DNA from: an uncultured Rivibacter sp.
Lineage (GTDB): Bacteria; Pseudomonadota; Gammaproteobacteria; Burkholderiales; Burkholderiaceae
Assembly (NCBI GenBank): GCA_946481025.1
Contig: CAMLNA010000146.1
Location: forward strand, 1-10,371
Direction of reading: 5' to 3'
Length of the DNA: 10,371 nucleotides
Within the stretch, counting starts at the first letter, position 1, and the number at the start of each line of letters is the position of its first letter. This document shows, in pieces, positions 1 to 6,372 of this stretch. A program made the position numbers and the translations under genes. The notes under the pieces are model-generated. The model was not told the origin of the DNA. It worked only from the letters and a program-made list of their open reading frames with translations, and made no database searches.

Positions 1-1
1 G

Positions 2-733
2 TCAGCCGTGCCCGTCCTCTGCCCCCGCCGAGGACTCGCCGATCCAGCGCGCCCGGGACGCCTTCAGGTGCGACAGCATCGCGGCCGTGGCCTCCTGCGG
101 GTCGCGTGACTCCAGGGCCTGGCAGATCCGTTCGTGCTCCTGCAGGGCCGAGGCCCAGGTCCGCGCCGTTTCCGAGCGGCGCGACATGCGCGACGAGATG
201 GCGCCATGCCGGCCATCGAACAGCTCGCCGACCAGCCGGGCGAGGATGGAATTTCCGGTCAGGTCGGCGATCGCGACGTGAAAGCGGCGGTCCGCGTCCA
301 CGGGGGACTGGCCGCGCTGCACGTCATGCCGCATCGCGTCCAGGCAGGACCTGACGCGCTCGAGCCCCTGCCGGGTGGCGCGGGCGGCGGCCAGTGACAC
401 GAGCGACCCTTCGAGCACCGCGCGCGCCTGCATCAGCTCGCTGGGGCTTTCTCCGAGGGACTGCACATCGGTGTTCGCCTGCTCCGGTGCCGCGCAGACA
501 TAGACGCCCGAGCTCATGCGGATCTCCACGCGCCCCTCGATCTCGAGCGCGATCAAGGCTTCACGCAGCGATGGCCTGGACACGCCCAGCTGAGATGCCA
601 GCTCGCGCTCGGGCGGCAGCCGTGATCCGGGGACGAAACCGCTCTGCTCGATGACGGTCCGGATCTGGTCGGCGACCTGCTGGTAGAGCCGTCGCGAGTC
701 GCCGGACTTCGAAGTCGACGCCATGGATGTCAT
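2..733 (-). CDS. GntR-family (FadR/FCD subfamily) transcriptional regulator, probable repressor of the sugar cluster
   Basis: DNA-binding regulator of about 243 residues, normal for FadR-type GntR proteins. Residues about 16-79 form the winged helix-turn-helix, with the typical PPERELASQLGVSRPSLREA stretch leading into the recognition helix and a wing ending in SSGVYV. Residues about 99-225 are an FCD ligand domain. It retains a plausible metal-binding set of one Asp and three His (D148, H152, H200, H222), which suggests that a carboxylate-bearing sugar acid binds at a metal site. The start at 733 follows a GGAACGG sequence with a short gap; a second ATG at 724 is equally possible. The open frame continues upstream to 934, but that part crosses the divergent promoter region and is not credible. 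The gene is divergent from the transport and enzyme operon and is likely to control both it and itself through the repeated TGGTnAGGCCA boxes. The effector (L-galactonate, L-fuconate or a 2-keto-3-deoxy product) is inferred only. Confidence 0.92.
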   Translation of the reverse strand: MTSMASTSKSGDSRRLYQQVADQIRTVIEQSGFVPGSRLPPERELASQLGVSRPSLREALIALEIEGRVEIRMSSGVYVCAAPEQANTDVQSLGESPSELMQARAVLEGSLVSLAAARATRQGLERVRSCLDAMRHDVQRGQSPVDADRRFHVAIADLTGNSILARLVGELFDGRHGAISSRMSRRSETARTWASALQEHERICQALESRDPQEATAAMLSHLKASRARWIGESSAGAEDGHG

Positions 734-750
734 CCGTTCCAGGTGAAAAG

Positions 751-761
751 TGGTCAGGCCA
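751..761 (+). promoter_or_regulatory. Operator box 1 for the GntR/FadR regulator (TGGTCAGGCCA)
   Basis: TGGTCAGGCCA is an imperfect palindrome. It matches the classical FadR-type consensus TGGTCNGACCA at all specified positions except one. It lies 17-27 bp upstream of the regulator start at 733, just downstream of the likely transcription start for that gene. This suggests autoregulation. It is one of three near-identical copies between the divergent genes. Binding is inferred. Confidence 0.7.
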
Positions 762-774
762 ATTTGGGGGCTCA

Positions 775-803
775 AGGATACGGTCGCCATTCGGGTTTGT
801 CTG
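775..803 (-). promoter_or_regulatory. Possible sigma-70 promoter of the divergent regulator gene
   Basis: On the minus strand a CAGACA -35 (798-803) and a TATCCT -10 (775-780) are separated by 17 bp, each matching four of six consensus bases. Transcription would start near 768, about 35 nt before the ATG at 733, so operator box 1 would sit in the early transcribed region. The match is modest and the assignment tentative. Confidence 0.3.
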
Positions 804-812
804 GTAAGGCCA
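802..812 (+). promoter_or_regulatory. Operator box 2 for the GntR/FadR regulator (TGGTAAGGCCA)
   Basis: TGGTAAGGCCA has the TGG...CCA arms of a FadR-type site and differs from box 1 only at the fifth base. It lies 51 bp from box 1 and 31 bp from box 3, start to start, close to five and three helical turns, so all three would face the same side of the DNA. It covers the expected -35 position of the operon promoter and touches a possible -35 of the regulator promoter. Confidence 0.72.
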
Positions 813-824
813 GATTGCGGCAGT

Positions 825-833
825 TGATATATT
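825..833 (+). promoter_or_regulatory. Probable extended -10 promoter for the ABC transporter/enzyme operon
   Basis: TGATATATT fits an extended -10 (TGn followed by TATATT, 828-833). The expected -35 region (about 805-810, TAAGGC) is poor, which an extended -10 can tolerate. Transcription would start near 840, giving a leader of about 25 nt before the ATG at 865. This AT-rich patch stands out in otherwise GC-rich DNA and is flanked by operator boxes 2 and 3. Confidence 0.45.
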
Positions 834-843
834 GGCCTTACCA
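833..843 (-). promoter_or_regulatory. Operator box 3, inverted copy (reads TGGTAAGGCCA on the minus strand)
   Basis: The plus strand reads TGGCCTTACCA, the exact reverse complement of box 2. Boxes 2 and 3 therefore form a perfect long inverted repeat with about 20 bp between the arms. Box 3 begins at the last base of the proposed -10 (828-833) and covers the expected transcription start of the ABC operon, a position where a bound repressor would block initiation. Confidence 0.72.
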
Positions 844-864
844 ATTCAGGGGCCACCGCGACCG

Positions 865-2436
865 ATGCTTTCTGCCCGACAAGCCGACCCCACGCCAGCG
901 CCGTTGCTGCGGCTGGCCGGCATCCGCAAGACATTCGCGGGAGTCACGGCCCTCGACCAGGTCGACTTCGACGTCCGGGCCGCAGAAGTGCATGCGGTCT
1001 GCGGCGAGAACGGCGCGGGCAAGTCGACGCTGATGAAGATCATGAGCGGCGTCTACCAGCCCGACGCCGGCACCCTCGCGTTCGAGGGCCATCCGCAGGC
1101 CTTCGCTTCACCGCGCGTGGCCGAAGCGCATGGCGTGGTGATGATCCACCAGGAACTGAACCTGATCCCGCACCTGTCGGTGGCCGAGAACATCTTCCTC
1201 GCCCGCGAGCCGAAGCGCGGCTGGTTCATCGACCGCAAGCGCCTGCACGCCGATGCCCGGCGCTGCCTGGCACGCCTTGGCGTGGAGATCGATCCCCAGC
1301 GTCCGGTGCGCGGGCTCTCGGTTGCGCAGCAGCAGATGGTCGAGATCGCCAAGGCGCTGTCGGTGAATGCGAAGCTGCTCATCATGGACGAGCCCACCTC
1401 CTCGCTGACCGAGGCGGAGACCGGCCAGCTCTTCAAGGTCATCCACGAGTTGAAGCGGGCCGGCGTGGGCATCGTCTACATCTCGCATCGGCTGGACGAG
1501 ATGGCGGGCATCGTCGACCGGGTCACGGTGCTGCGCGACGGCCTTCACATCCGCACCATGGACTTCGCGGACACCTCCGTCGACGAGATCGTGTCGCTGA
1601 TGGTGGGGCGCTCCATGGACGAGAAGTTTCCGCCGCGGCAGCGCGCGCCGACCAGCGAGGTCATCCTGTCGGTGCGCGACCTGCACATCAAGGACGTGTT
1701 CGGGCCGGTGAGCTTCGACCTGCGCAGAGGCGAGGTGCTCGGGTTCTCGGGCCTCATCGGCGCCGGCCGCACGGAGCTGGCGCGCGCGGTATTCGGCGCC
1801 GACCCGGTCGATGGCGGCAGCGTGTCGCTGTGCGGCCGCGAGCTCGGCATCCGCTCGCCCAGGGACGCCATCGCGCACGGCATCGCCTACCTGTCGGAAG
1901 ACCGCAAGGCACAGGGCCTGGCCATCGACATGACGGTGGCACAGAACATCACCCTGGCCAACATGGACGCGGTGTGCGGACGCGGCGGGTTCATCCGCTT
2001 CGACAAGGAAGCGGCCGCTGCCCGGCGCTTCATCGACACGCTGGGCATCCGCGCCTTCGGCCCGCAGCAGATCGCGAGGTTCCTGTCCGGCGGCAACCAG
2101 CAGAAGGTCGTCATCGCGAAGTGGCTGTTCCGCGAAGCGCGCGTGATCTTCTTCGATGAGCCGACGCGCGGCATCGACGTGGGGGCCAAGTACGCCATCT
2201 ACCAATTGATGGACCAGCTCGCCGCGCAGGGCATCGGCGTCGTGCTGATCAGCTCCGAACTCCCCGAGATCCTGGGTCTCACGGACCGCGTGGCGGTGTT
2301 CCACGAAGGACGCCTGATGCGCGTGCTCCAGACCGGCGACACCACCCAGGAGGAGATCATGCATTTCGCCTCCGGGCGCAACGGCGCAGGCGCCGCTCGG
2401 CCCGCTTTCCACGAACAGACTGCCGTCTCTCCATGA
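865..2436 (+). CDS. Sugar ABC transporter ATP-binding protein (RbsA/XylG/MglA type, two ABC domains)
   Basis: Cytoplasmic ATPase that powers sugar import, 523 residues, normal for the double-domain carbohydrate uptake family (CUT2). The first domain has Walker A GENGAGKST (residues 47-55), signature LSVAQQQ (151-157) and Walker B LLIMDEPTSS with D175/E176. The second has the usual degenerate Walker A GLIGAGRTE (296-304), a canonical LSGGNQQK signature (407-414) and Walker B FFDEPTRG (D431/E432). One hydrolytically competent and one degenerate site is typical of the family. The ATG at 865 is chosen over an in-frame TTG at 832 because the TTG lies inside operator box 3; AGGGG at 848-852 is a rather distant ribosome-binding site. 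Its stop overlaps the permease start as ATGA (2433-2436), which implies translational coupling. Substrate (L-galactose and/or L-fucose) is inferred from the enzymes downstream. Confidence 0.95.
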   Translation: MLSARQADPTPAPLLRLAGIRKTFAGVTALDQVDFDVRAAEVHAVCGENGAGKSTLMKIMSGVYQPDAGTLAFEGHPQAFASPRVAEAHGVVMIHQELNLIPHLSVAENIFLAREPKRGWFIDRKRLHADARRCLARLGVEIDPQRPVRGLSVAQQQMVEIAKALSVNAKLLIMDEPTSSLTEAETGQLFKVIHELKRAGVGIVYISHRLDEMAGIVDRVTVLRDGLHIRTMDFADTSVDEIVSLMVGRSMDEKFPPRQRAPTSEVILSVRDLHIKDVFGPVSFDLRRGEVLGFSGLIGAGRTELARAVFGADPVDGGSVSLCGRELGIRSPRDAIAHGIAYLSEDRKAQGLAIDMTVAQNITLANMDAVCGRGGFIRFDKEAAAARRFIDTLGIRAFGPQQIARFLSGGNQQKVVIAKWLFREARVIFFDEPTRGIDVGAKYAIYQLMDQLAAQGIGVVLISSELPEILGLTDRVAVFHEGRLMRVLQTGDTTQEEIMHFASGRNGAGAARPAFHEQTAVSP

Positions 2437-3416
2437 ACGACCGCCAGAAAGACCTCTTCCAGAAGTTCGCCGCACTCGCGAGCCTGCTGGGGCTCACCGC
2501 GGTGTTCTCCGCGGTGAGCCCCGCGTTCCTTTCGCTCGGCAACGGCATGACGGTGGCGCTGCAGGTCACGTCCATCGCCTACCTCGGCATCGGCGCGACC
2601 TGCGTGATCATCACCGGCGGCATCGACCTCTCGGTGGGGGCCGTCCTTGCGCTGTCCGGCGTTGTCGCTGCGTTGCTGGTGAAGGCCGGCATGCCGGTGT
2701 GGGCCGGCATGTCCGCCGGCCTGCTCGTGGGCGCGCTGTGCGGGGCGATCAACGGCCTGTGCGTCACCTGGCTCAAGCTGCCGCCCTTCATCGCGACCCT
2801 GGGAATGATGCTGGTCGCCCGCGGCGTGGCGCTGCAGATCACCGATGCCAAGGCCATCGGCGGCCTGGGAGAAGGCTTTGCCGAGCTGGGGAACGGGTCG
2901 CTGTGGCGCATCGTCAAGGTGGGCGACGACGGCTTTCCGGACGTGCTGTTTCCCGGCATTCCATACCCGGTGCTGCTCATGATCGTGCTGGCGATCGCCG
3001 TCGCGGTGCTGCTCAACCGCACGCGGCTGGGGCGTCACCTGTACGCGGTGGGCTCCAACGCCGAGGCGGCTCGGCTGTCCGGCGTGGATGTGCGCGGCGT
3101 CACCCTGTTCGCCTACGTGCTGTCGGGCGTGCTCGCGGGGCTCACCGGCTGCGTGCTCATGTCGCGCCTGGTCACGGCCCAGCCCAGCGAAGGGCTGATG
3201 TACGAGCTCGATGCGATCGCGGCGGCCGTGATCGGCGGCACCTCGCTGTCAGGCGGCGCGGGAAGCATCTCCGGCACGCTCATCGGCGCCTTCGTCATCG
3301 GCATCCTGCGCAACGGCCTGAACATGGGCGGCGTGTCCGCCTTCGTGCAGCAAATCATCATCGGCCTGGTGATTCTCCTCACGGTGTGGATCGACCAGAT
3401 GCGTCATCGGCGATGA
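2433..3416 (+). CDS. Sugar ABC transporter permease (RbsC/AraH/XylH type)
   Basis: Inner-membrane channel subunit of the importer, 327 residues, typical of the RbsC-like family (BPD_transp_2). The chain is mostly hydrophobic with several separable membrane helices, beginning around residues 14-32 and 42-60. Family hallmarks are visible: GGIDLSVG (62-69) after the second helix, and the cytoplasmic coupling loop GSNAEAARLSG (207-217) preceded by an LGRHLYAV stretch. A Gly/Ala-rich segment with AAAVIGGTSLSGGAGS follows, also typical. The ATG at 2433 overlaps the stop of the ATPase gene by 4 bp, so both subunits are probably made in balance. The gene ends 61 bp before the binding-protein gene. 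No disruption is seen. Confidence 0.94.
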   Translation: MNDRQKDLFQKFAALASLLGLTAVFSAVSPAFLSLGNGMTVALQVTSIAYLGIGATCVIITGGIDLSVGAVLALSGVVAALLVKAGMPVWAGMSAGLLVGALCGAINGLCVTWLKLPPFIATLGMMLVARGVALQITDAKAIGGLGEGFAELGNGSLWRIVKVGDDGFPDVLFPGIPYPVLLMIVLAIAVAVLLNRTRLGRHLYAVGSNAEAARLSGVDVRGVTLFAYVLSGVLAGLTGCVLMSRLVTAQPSEGLMYELDAIAAAVIGGTSLSGGAGSISGTLIGAFVIGILRNGLNMGGVSAFVQQIIIGLVILLTVWIDQMRHRR

Positions 3417-3421
3417 ACCTC

Positions 3422-3457
3422 CCCGGCGGGATGACCGGGACCGCGAGACAAGTGTCT
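3422..3457 (+). other. Intercistronic region with two small inverted repeats upstream of the binding-protein gene
   Basis: The 61-bp gap between permease and binding protein holds CCCGG/CCGGG (3422-3426 with 3435-3439) and AGACA/TGTCT with a 2-nt loop (3446-3450 with 3453-3457). Such hairpins often protect or process the highly expressed binding-protein message. No T-run follows, so this is not a clear terminator. The stems are only 5 bp each and the structure is tentative. Confidence 0.3.
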
Positions 3458-3463
3458 TCAACA

Positions 3464-3469
3464 AGAGGA
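3464..3469 (+). promoter_or_regulatory. Strong ribosome-binding site for the binding-protein gene
   Basis: AGAGGA lies 8 nt before the ATG at 3478. It is better placed than the sites of the ATPase (12 nt) and SDR (13 nt) genes, consistent with the high expression expected of a periplasmic binding protein. Confidence 0.65.
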
Positions 3470-3477
3470 TTCGAGAC

Positions 3478-4431
3478 ATGAAAAAGCTTCTGACCACCTG
3501 GTTCGCATCGACGCTGCTGCTGGCGGCGGCGTCCGTCACCCCGGCCATGGCCGCCGACAAGGAGATCGCCGTCATCGTGAAGACGGCGAACTCCGACTTC
3601 TGGCAGAACGTGAAGAAGGGCGCCAACGACGGCGTGGCCGGACTCAAGGGCTACGCCGCGAGCTTCCAGGGCGCGGCGTCGGACACCGACCTGGCGGGCC
3701 AGGTCGCGCTGGTGGAGAACGCGGTCAACCGCAAGGTGGCGGCGATCGTGCTCGCGCCCTCCGACCCCGATGCCCTCATTCCGGCGATGAAGAAGGCCTG
3801 GGAAGCGAAGATCCCGGTGATCCTCATCGACTCCGCCGCCAGCAAGGCGGGCGAGAACTACTACCAGTCCTTCCTCGCGACCGACAACGAAAAGGCCGGC
3901 GAGCTCTGCGCGCAGGCGCTGATCGCCAAGGTCGGGACCACCGGCAAGATCGCGATCATGTCGTACACGGCGGGCTCGGGTTCCGAGATCGGCCGCGTGG
4001 GCGGTTTCCGCAAGTACATCGAAAAGCACTCCAAGCTGCAGGTCCTGGGCCCGTTCTATTCGAACTCGCAGATGGGCACGGCCCTGAACCAGACCACCGA
4101 CGTGCTCGCCGCGAACGCCGACCTCAAGGGCGTCTTCGGGGCCAATGAGCCGACCGCCATCGGCATGGGCCGCGCGCTGGTCCAGGCCGGCAAGGCGGGC
4201 AAGGTCGCGGCCATCGGCTTCGACGGCAACAGCGACCTCCAGGGCTTCGTGAAGGACGGCACCCTCGAGGCCATCGCGGTGCAGAGCGCCTACCAGATGG
4301 GCAACCTGGGCGTGAAGACCGCAGTCGAGGTGATCCAGGGCAAGAAGGTGCCGAAGTTCCGCGACACCGGCGTGGTGATGGTCACCAGGAAGAACATCGA
4401 TTCGCCCGAGGCGAAGAACGTTCTGTACTGA
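3478..4431 (+). CDS. Periplasmic sugar-binding protein of the ABC importer (ribose/galactose-binding type)
   Basis: Secreted solute receptor, 317 residues. It starts with a clear Sec signal peptide: MKK basic end, hydrophobic core LLLAAASV, and a likely cleavage after residue 25 (TPAMA, then ADKE). No lipobox Cys is present, so it should be free in the periplasm. The mature part has the two-lobed Peripla_BP_4 fold signature: a first strand EIAVIVKTANSDFW followed by a QNVKKGAND helix, later LIDSAAS, GANEPTAIGMG and IGFDGNSDLQ, each at its usual place in ribose-type receptors. The substrate cannot be read from sequence. The neighbouring lactonase and L-fucose-type dehydrogenase suggest L-fucose and/or L-galactose. 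The start is set by AGAGGA 8 nt upstream; the stop lies 17 bp before the lactonase gene. Confidence 0.93.
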   Translation: MKKLLTTWFASTLLLAAASVTPAMAADKEIAVIVKTANSDFWQNVKKGANDGVAGLKGYAASFQGAASDTDLAGQVALVENAVNRKVAAIVLAPSDPDALIPAMKKAWEAKIPVILIDSAASKAGENYYQSFLATDNEKAGELCAQALIAKVGTTGKIAIMSYTAGSGSEIGRVGGFRKYIEKHSKLQVLGPFYSNSQMGTALNQTTDVLAANADLKGVFGANEPTAIGMGRALVQAGKAGKVAAIGFDGNSDLQGFVKDGTLEAIAVQSAYQMGNLGVKTAVEVIQGKKVPKFRDTGVVMVTRKNIDSPEAKNVLY

Positions 4432-4448
4432 GCCGGGGACCACGACCG

Positions 4449-5309
4449 ATGCCTGCCGTGCCGCGCGTCGACGCCCACCAGCACTTCTGGCGCCTGGCCG
4501 ATCGGCAGGGGCACTGGCCCCCGGCCGAGCTGGCCGCCATCCACCGCGACTTCCTGCCGGTCGACCTGGAGCCCTTGCGCCGGCAAGCCGGGATCGACGG
4601 GACGGTGCTGGTGCAGACGCTGCCCGGCGAGGACGACACCCGCTGGATGCTGGACCTGGCCGACCAGCACCGCTTCATCTGGGGCGTGGTGGGCTGGGCG
4701 GACCTGAAGGCGGCGGATGCGCCCGAACGCATCGCCGTCCTGGCCGCCCGCCCGAAACTCAGGGGACTGCGGCCCATGCTGCAGGACCTGCCGGATGACG
4801 GCTGGATCGCCGATCGCGCCGTCGATGCCGGCGCCCGCGCGATGGTGCGGCACGGCCTCGTCTTCGATGCGCTCGTGCTCACGCGTCACCTGGAAGCGCT
4901 GCACGGCTTCGCGGCACGCCACCCCGGCCTGCGGATCGTGATCGACCACGGCGCCAAGCCGCCCATCGCGAGCGGCGAGCTGGAGCCGTGGCGCAGCCGC
5001 ATGGCTGCGCTGGCCGCGCTGCCGCAGGTGTCGTGCAAGGTCTCGGGCCTGCTCACCGAAGCCGGGCCCCGCCGCAGCGCCGAGGCACTGCGTCCCTACG
5101 TGCAGGCCTTGTGGGACCTGTTCGGCCCACGGCGCCTGCTGTGGGGCAGCGACTGGCCGGTGCTGCGACTGGCCGGCCACTACCCCGACTGGCTCGAGAT
5201 GAGCCGGGCCCTGTTCGCTGCCATCGATCCGGCGATGTCGGACGCGGACCGGGCGGACCTGTTCGGCGCCAACGCGATGCGCCTGTACGGGCTGCACGCT
5301 GCGCGCTGA
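4449..5309 (+). CDS. Amidohydrolase-family sugar lactonase (COG3618, L-fucono-/L-galactonolactonase type)
   Basis: Probable cytoplasmic hydrolase that opens the aldonolactone made by the sugar dehydrogenase, giving L-fuconate or L-galactonate. The 286 residues match the COG3618/Amidohydro_2 family, a TIM-barrel hydrolase. The first strand carries VDAHQHFW with the HxH pair H10 and H12; IDHGAKP (H167) and WGSDWPV with the catalytic-type Asp D235 near the C terminus follow in family order. COG3618 also contains L-rhamnono- and 4-sulfolactonases and PDC hydrolase. The fucono/galactono choice rests mainly on the RbsA-type transporter and the L-fucose-dehydrogenase-like SDR in the same operon. The start at 4449 follows GGGGA at 4435-4439. 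The gene is intact. Confidence 0.87.
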   Translation: MPAVPRVDAHQHFWRLADRQGHWPPAELAAIHRDFLPVDLEPLRRQAGIDGTVLVQTLPGEDDTRWMLDLADQHRFIWGVVGWADLKAADAPERIAVLAARPKLRGLRPMLQDLPDDGWIADRAVDAGARAMVRHGLVFDALVLTRHLEALHGFAARHPGLRIVIDHGAKPPIASGELEPWRSRMAALAALPQVSCKVSGLLTEAGPRRSAEALRPYVQALWDLFGPRRLLWGSDWPVLRLAGHYPDWLEMSRALFAAIDPAMSDADRADLFGANAMRLYGLHAAR

Positions 5310-5347
5310 TCCCCGCCCCGTGTCCTGCCTCATTACCACTCCATCCC

Positions 5348-6358
5348 ATGCTGACCGTCATTTGCGAATCCCCGCGAAACCTCCAGGCGCTGGAGCGCCC
5401 GCGGCCTGAGCGCGCACCCGGGGAAGTCCTGCTGCGCGTGAAGCGGGTCGGCGTGTGCGGCACCGACCTGCACATCTTCACCGGCCACCAGCCTTACCTG
5501 GCTTACCCCCGCGTCATGGGGCACGAGATGTCGGGCGTGGTGGAAGAGGCCGACGCCGACAGCGGCCTGGCGCCGGGCGAGCCGGTCTATGTCATGCCCT
5601 ACCTGTCGTGCGGCCGGTGCGTCGCATGCCGCCAGGGCAAGACCAACTGCTGCGTGAACATCCAGGTGCTGGGCGTGCACCGCGACGGCGCCTTCACCGA
5701 ATACCTGAGCGTGCCGCAGCGCTTCGTCGGCAAGGCGACGGGCATCACGCTGGACCAGGCCGCGATGCTCGAATTCCTGGCCATCGGTGCGCACGCGGTC
5801 CGCCGCGGCGAGGTGGCGGCTGGCCAGCGCGTGCTGGTGGTGGGGGCCGGGCCCATCGGGCTCGCGGCAATGATCTTCGCGAGGCTGCGCGGCGCCACCG
5901 TGACCGCCATCGACGGCCGTCGGCAACGGCTCGACTTCGCACTCCGGCACGTGGGCGTGGCCGCCGCGGTCCCGCTGGGCGAGGGCGACGAGGCCGAGCT
6001 GGAGCGGTTGAGCCAGGGCGAGTTCTTCGACGTGGTGTTCGACGCCACCGGCAACGCCCAGGCCATGGAGCGCGGCTTCCGCTTCGTCGCCCACGGCGGC
6101 CGCTATGTGCTGGTGTCCATCGTGCAGGGCGAGATCCGCTTCTCCGACCCCGAGTTCCACCGCCGCGAGACCACGCTGCTGAGCAGCCGCAACGCCACCA
6201 CCGAGGACTTCGAGACGGTGATGCAGGCGATGAAGGCGGGCCTGGTGCCCGATGCCGCGCTGGCCACCCACCGCCTCGCGCTGTCGGAGGTGCCGGCACA
6301 CTTCCAGCGGCTGCTGGATCCGGCCGAAGGCGTGATCAAGGCCATCGTCGAGTGCTGA
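5348..6358 (+). CDS. Zinc-dependent alcohol dehydrogenase, probable L-galactonate 5-dehydrogenase (LgoD/RspB-like)
   Basis: Medium-chain NAD(P)-dependent dehydrogenase of 336 residues. Zinc-site residues are present: C37 in GVCGTD, H59-E60 in GHEMSG, and a Glu in MLEFLAIGAHA. The structural zinc loop has C88, C91, C94 and C102. The Rossmann motif GAGPIG (166-171) is followed by an acidic Asp in TAIDGRR, which favours NAD over NADP. The compact GHEMSGVVEE and LEFLAIGAHA segments fit the branch holding L-galactonate, L-idonate and related polyol/sugar-acid dehydrogenases. With a UxaB-like reductase next door, the likely reaction is C5 oxidation of L-galactonate to D-tagaturonate. The start at 5348 is chosen because the longer open frame from 4988 overlaps the lactonase gene and carries no dehydrogenase sequence before this ATG. 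No good ribosome-binding site is seen. Its stop is 14 nt before the next ATG. Confidence 0.88.
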   Translation: MLTVICESPRNLQALERPRPERAPGEVLLRVKRVGVCGTDLHIFTGHQPYLAYPRVMGHEMSGVVEEADADSGLAPGEPVYVMPYLSCGRCVACRQGKTNCCVNIQVLGVHRDGAFTEYLSVPQRFVGKATGITLDQAAMLEFLAIGAHAVRRGEVAAGQRVLVVGAGPIGLAAMIFARLRGATVTAIDGRRQRLDFALRHVGVAAAVPLGEGDEAELERLSQGEFFDVVFDATGNAQAMERGFRFVAHGGRYVLVSIVQGEIRFSDPEFHRRETTLLSSRNATTEDFETVMQAMKAGLVPDAALATHRLALSEVPAHFQRLLDPAEGVIKAIVEC

Positions 6359-6372
6359 TCGAGGCGCAAGCG

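Noticed and set aside
832..864. TTG start at 832 for the ABC ATPase.
   Set aside because: The codon lies within operator box 3 and at the predicted transcription start. The added 11 residues are not typical of the family, and the ATG at 865 gives a normal N terminus.
734..934. N-terminal extension of the regulator reading frame up to 934, giving 310 residues.
   Set aside because: It crosses the divergent promoter and all three operator boxes and overlaps the ATPase gene start. The extra residues match no GntR feature, while starts at 733 or 724 give normal length.
1108..2475. Long minus-strand open frame (455 codons) opposite the ATPase.
   Set aside because: Antiparallel shadow caused by high-GC codon bias. 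The translation is rich in His, Arg, Asp and Gln without family motifs, whereas the plus strand has complete ABC signatures.
5455..6372. N-terminal part of the plus-strand frame running into the UxaB-like gene (682 codons), suggesting a fusion.
   Set aside because: The part before 6373 overlaps the zinc dehydrogenase in another frame and is an Arg/Gly/Pro-rich out-of-frame translation. UxaB homology begins at the ATG at 6373.
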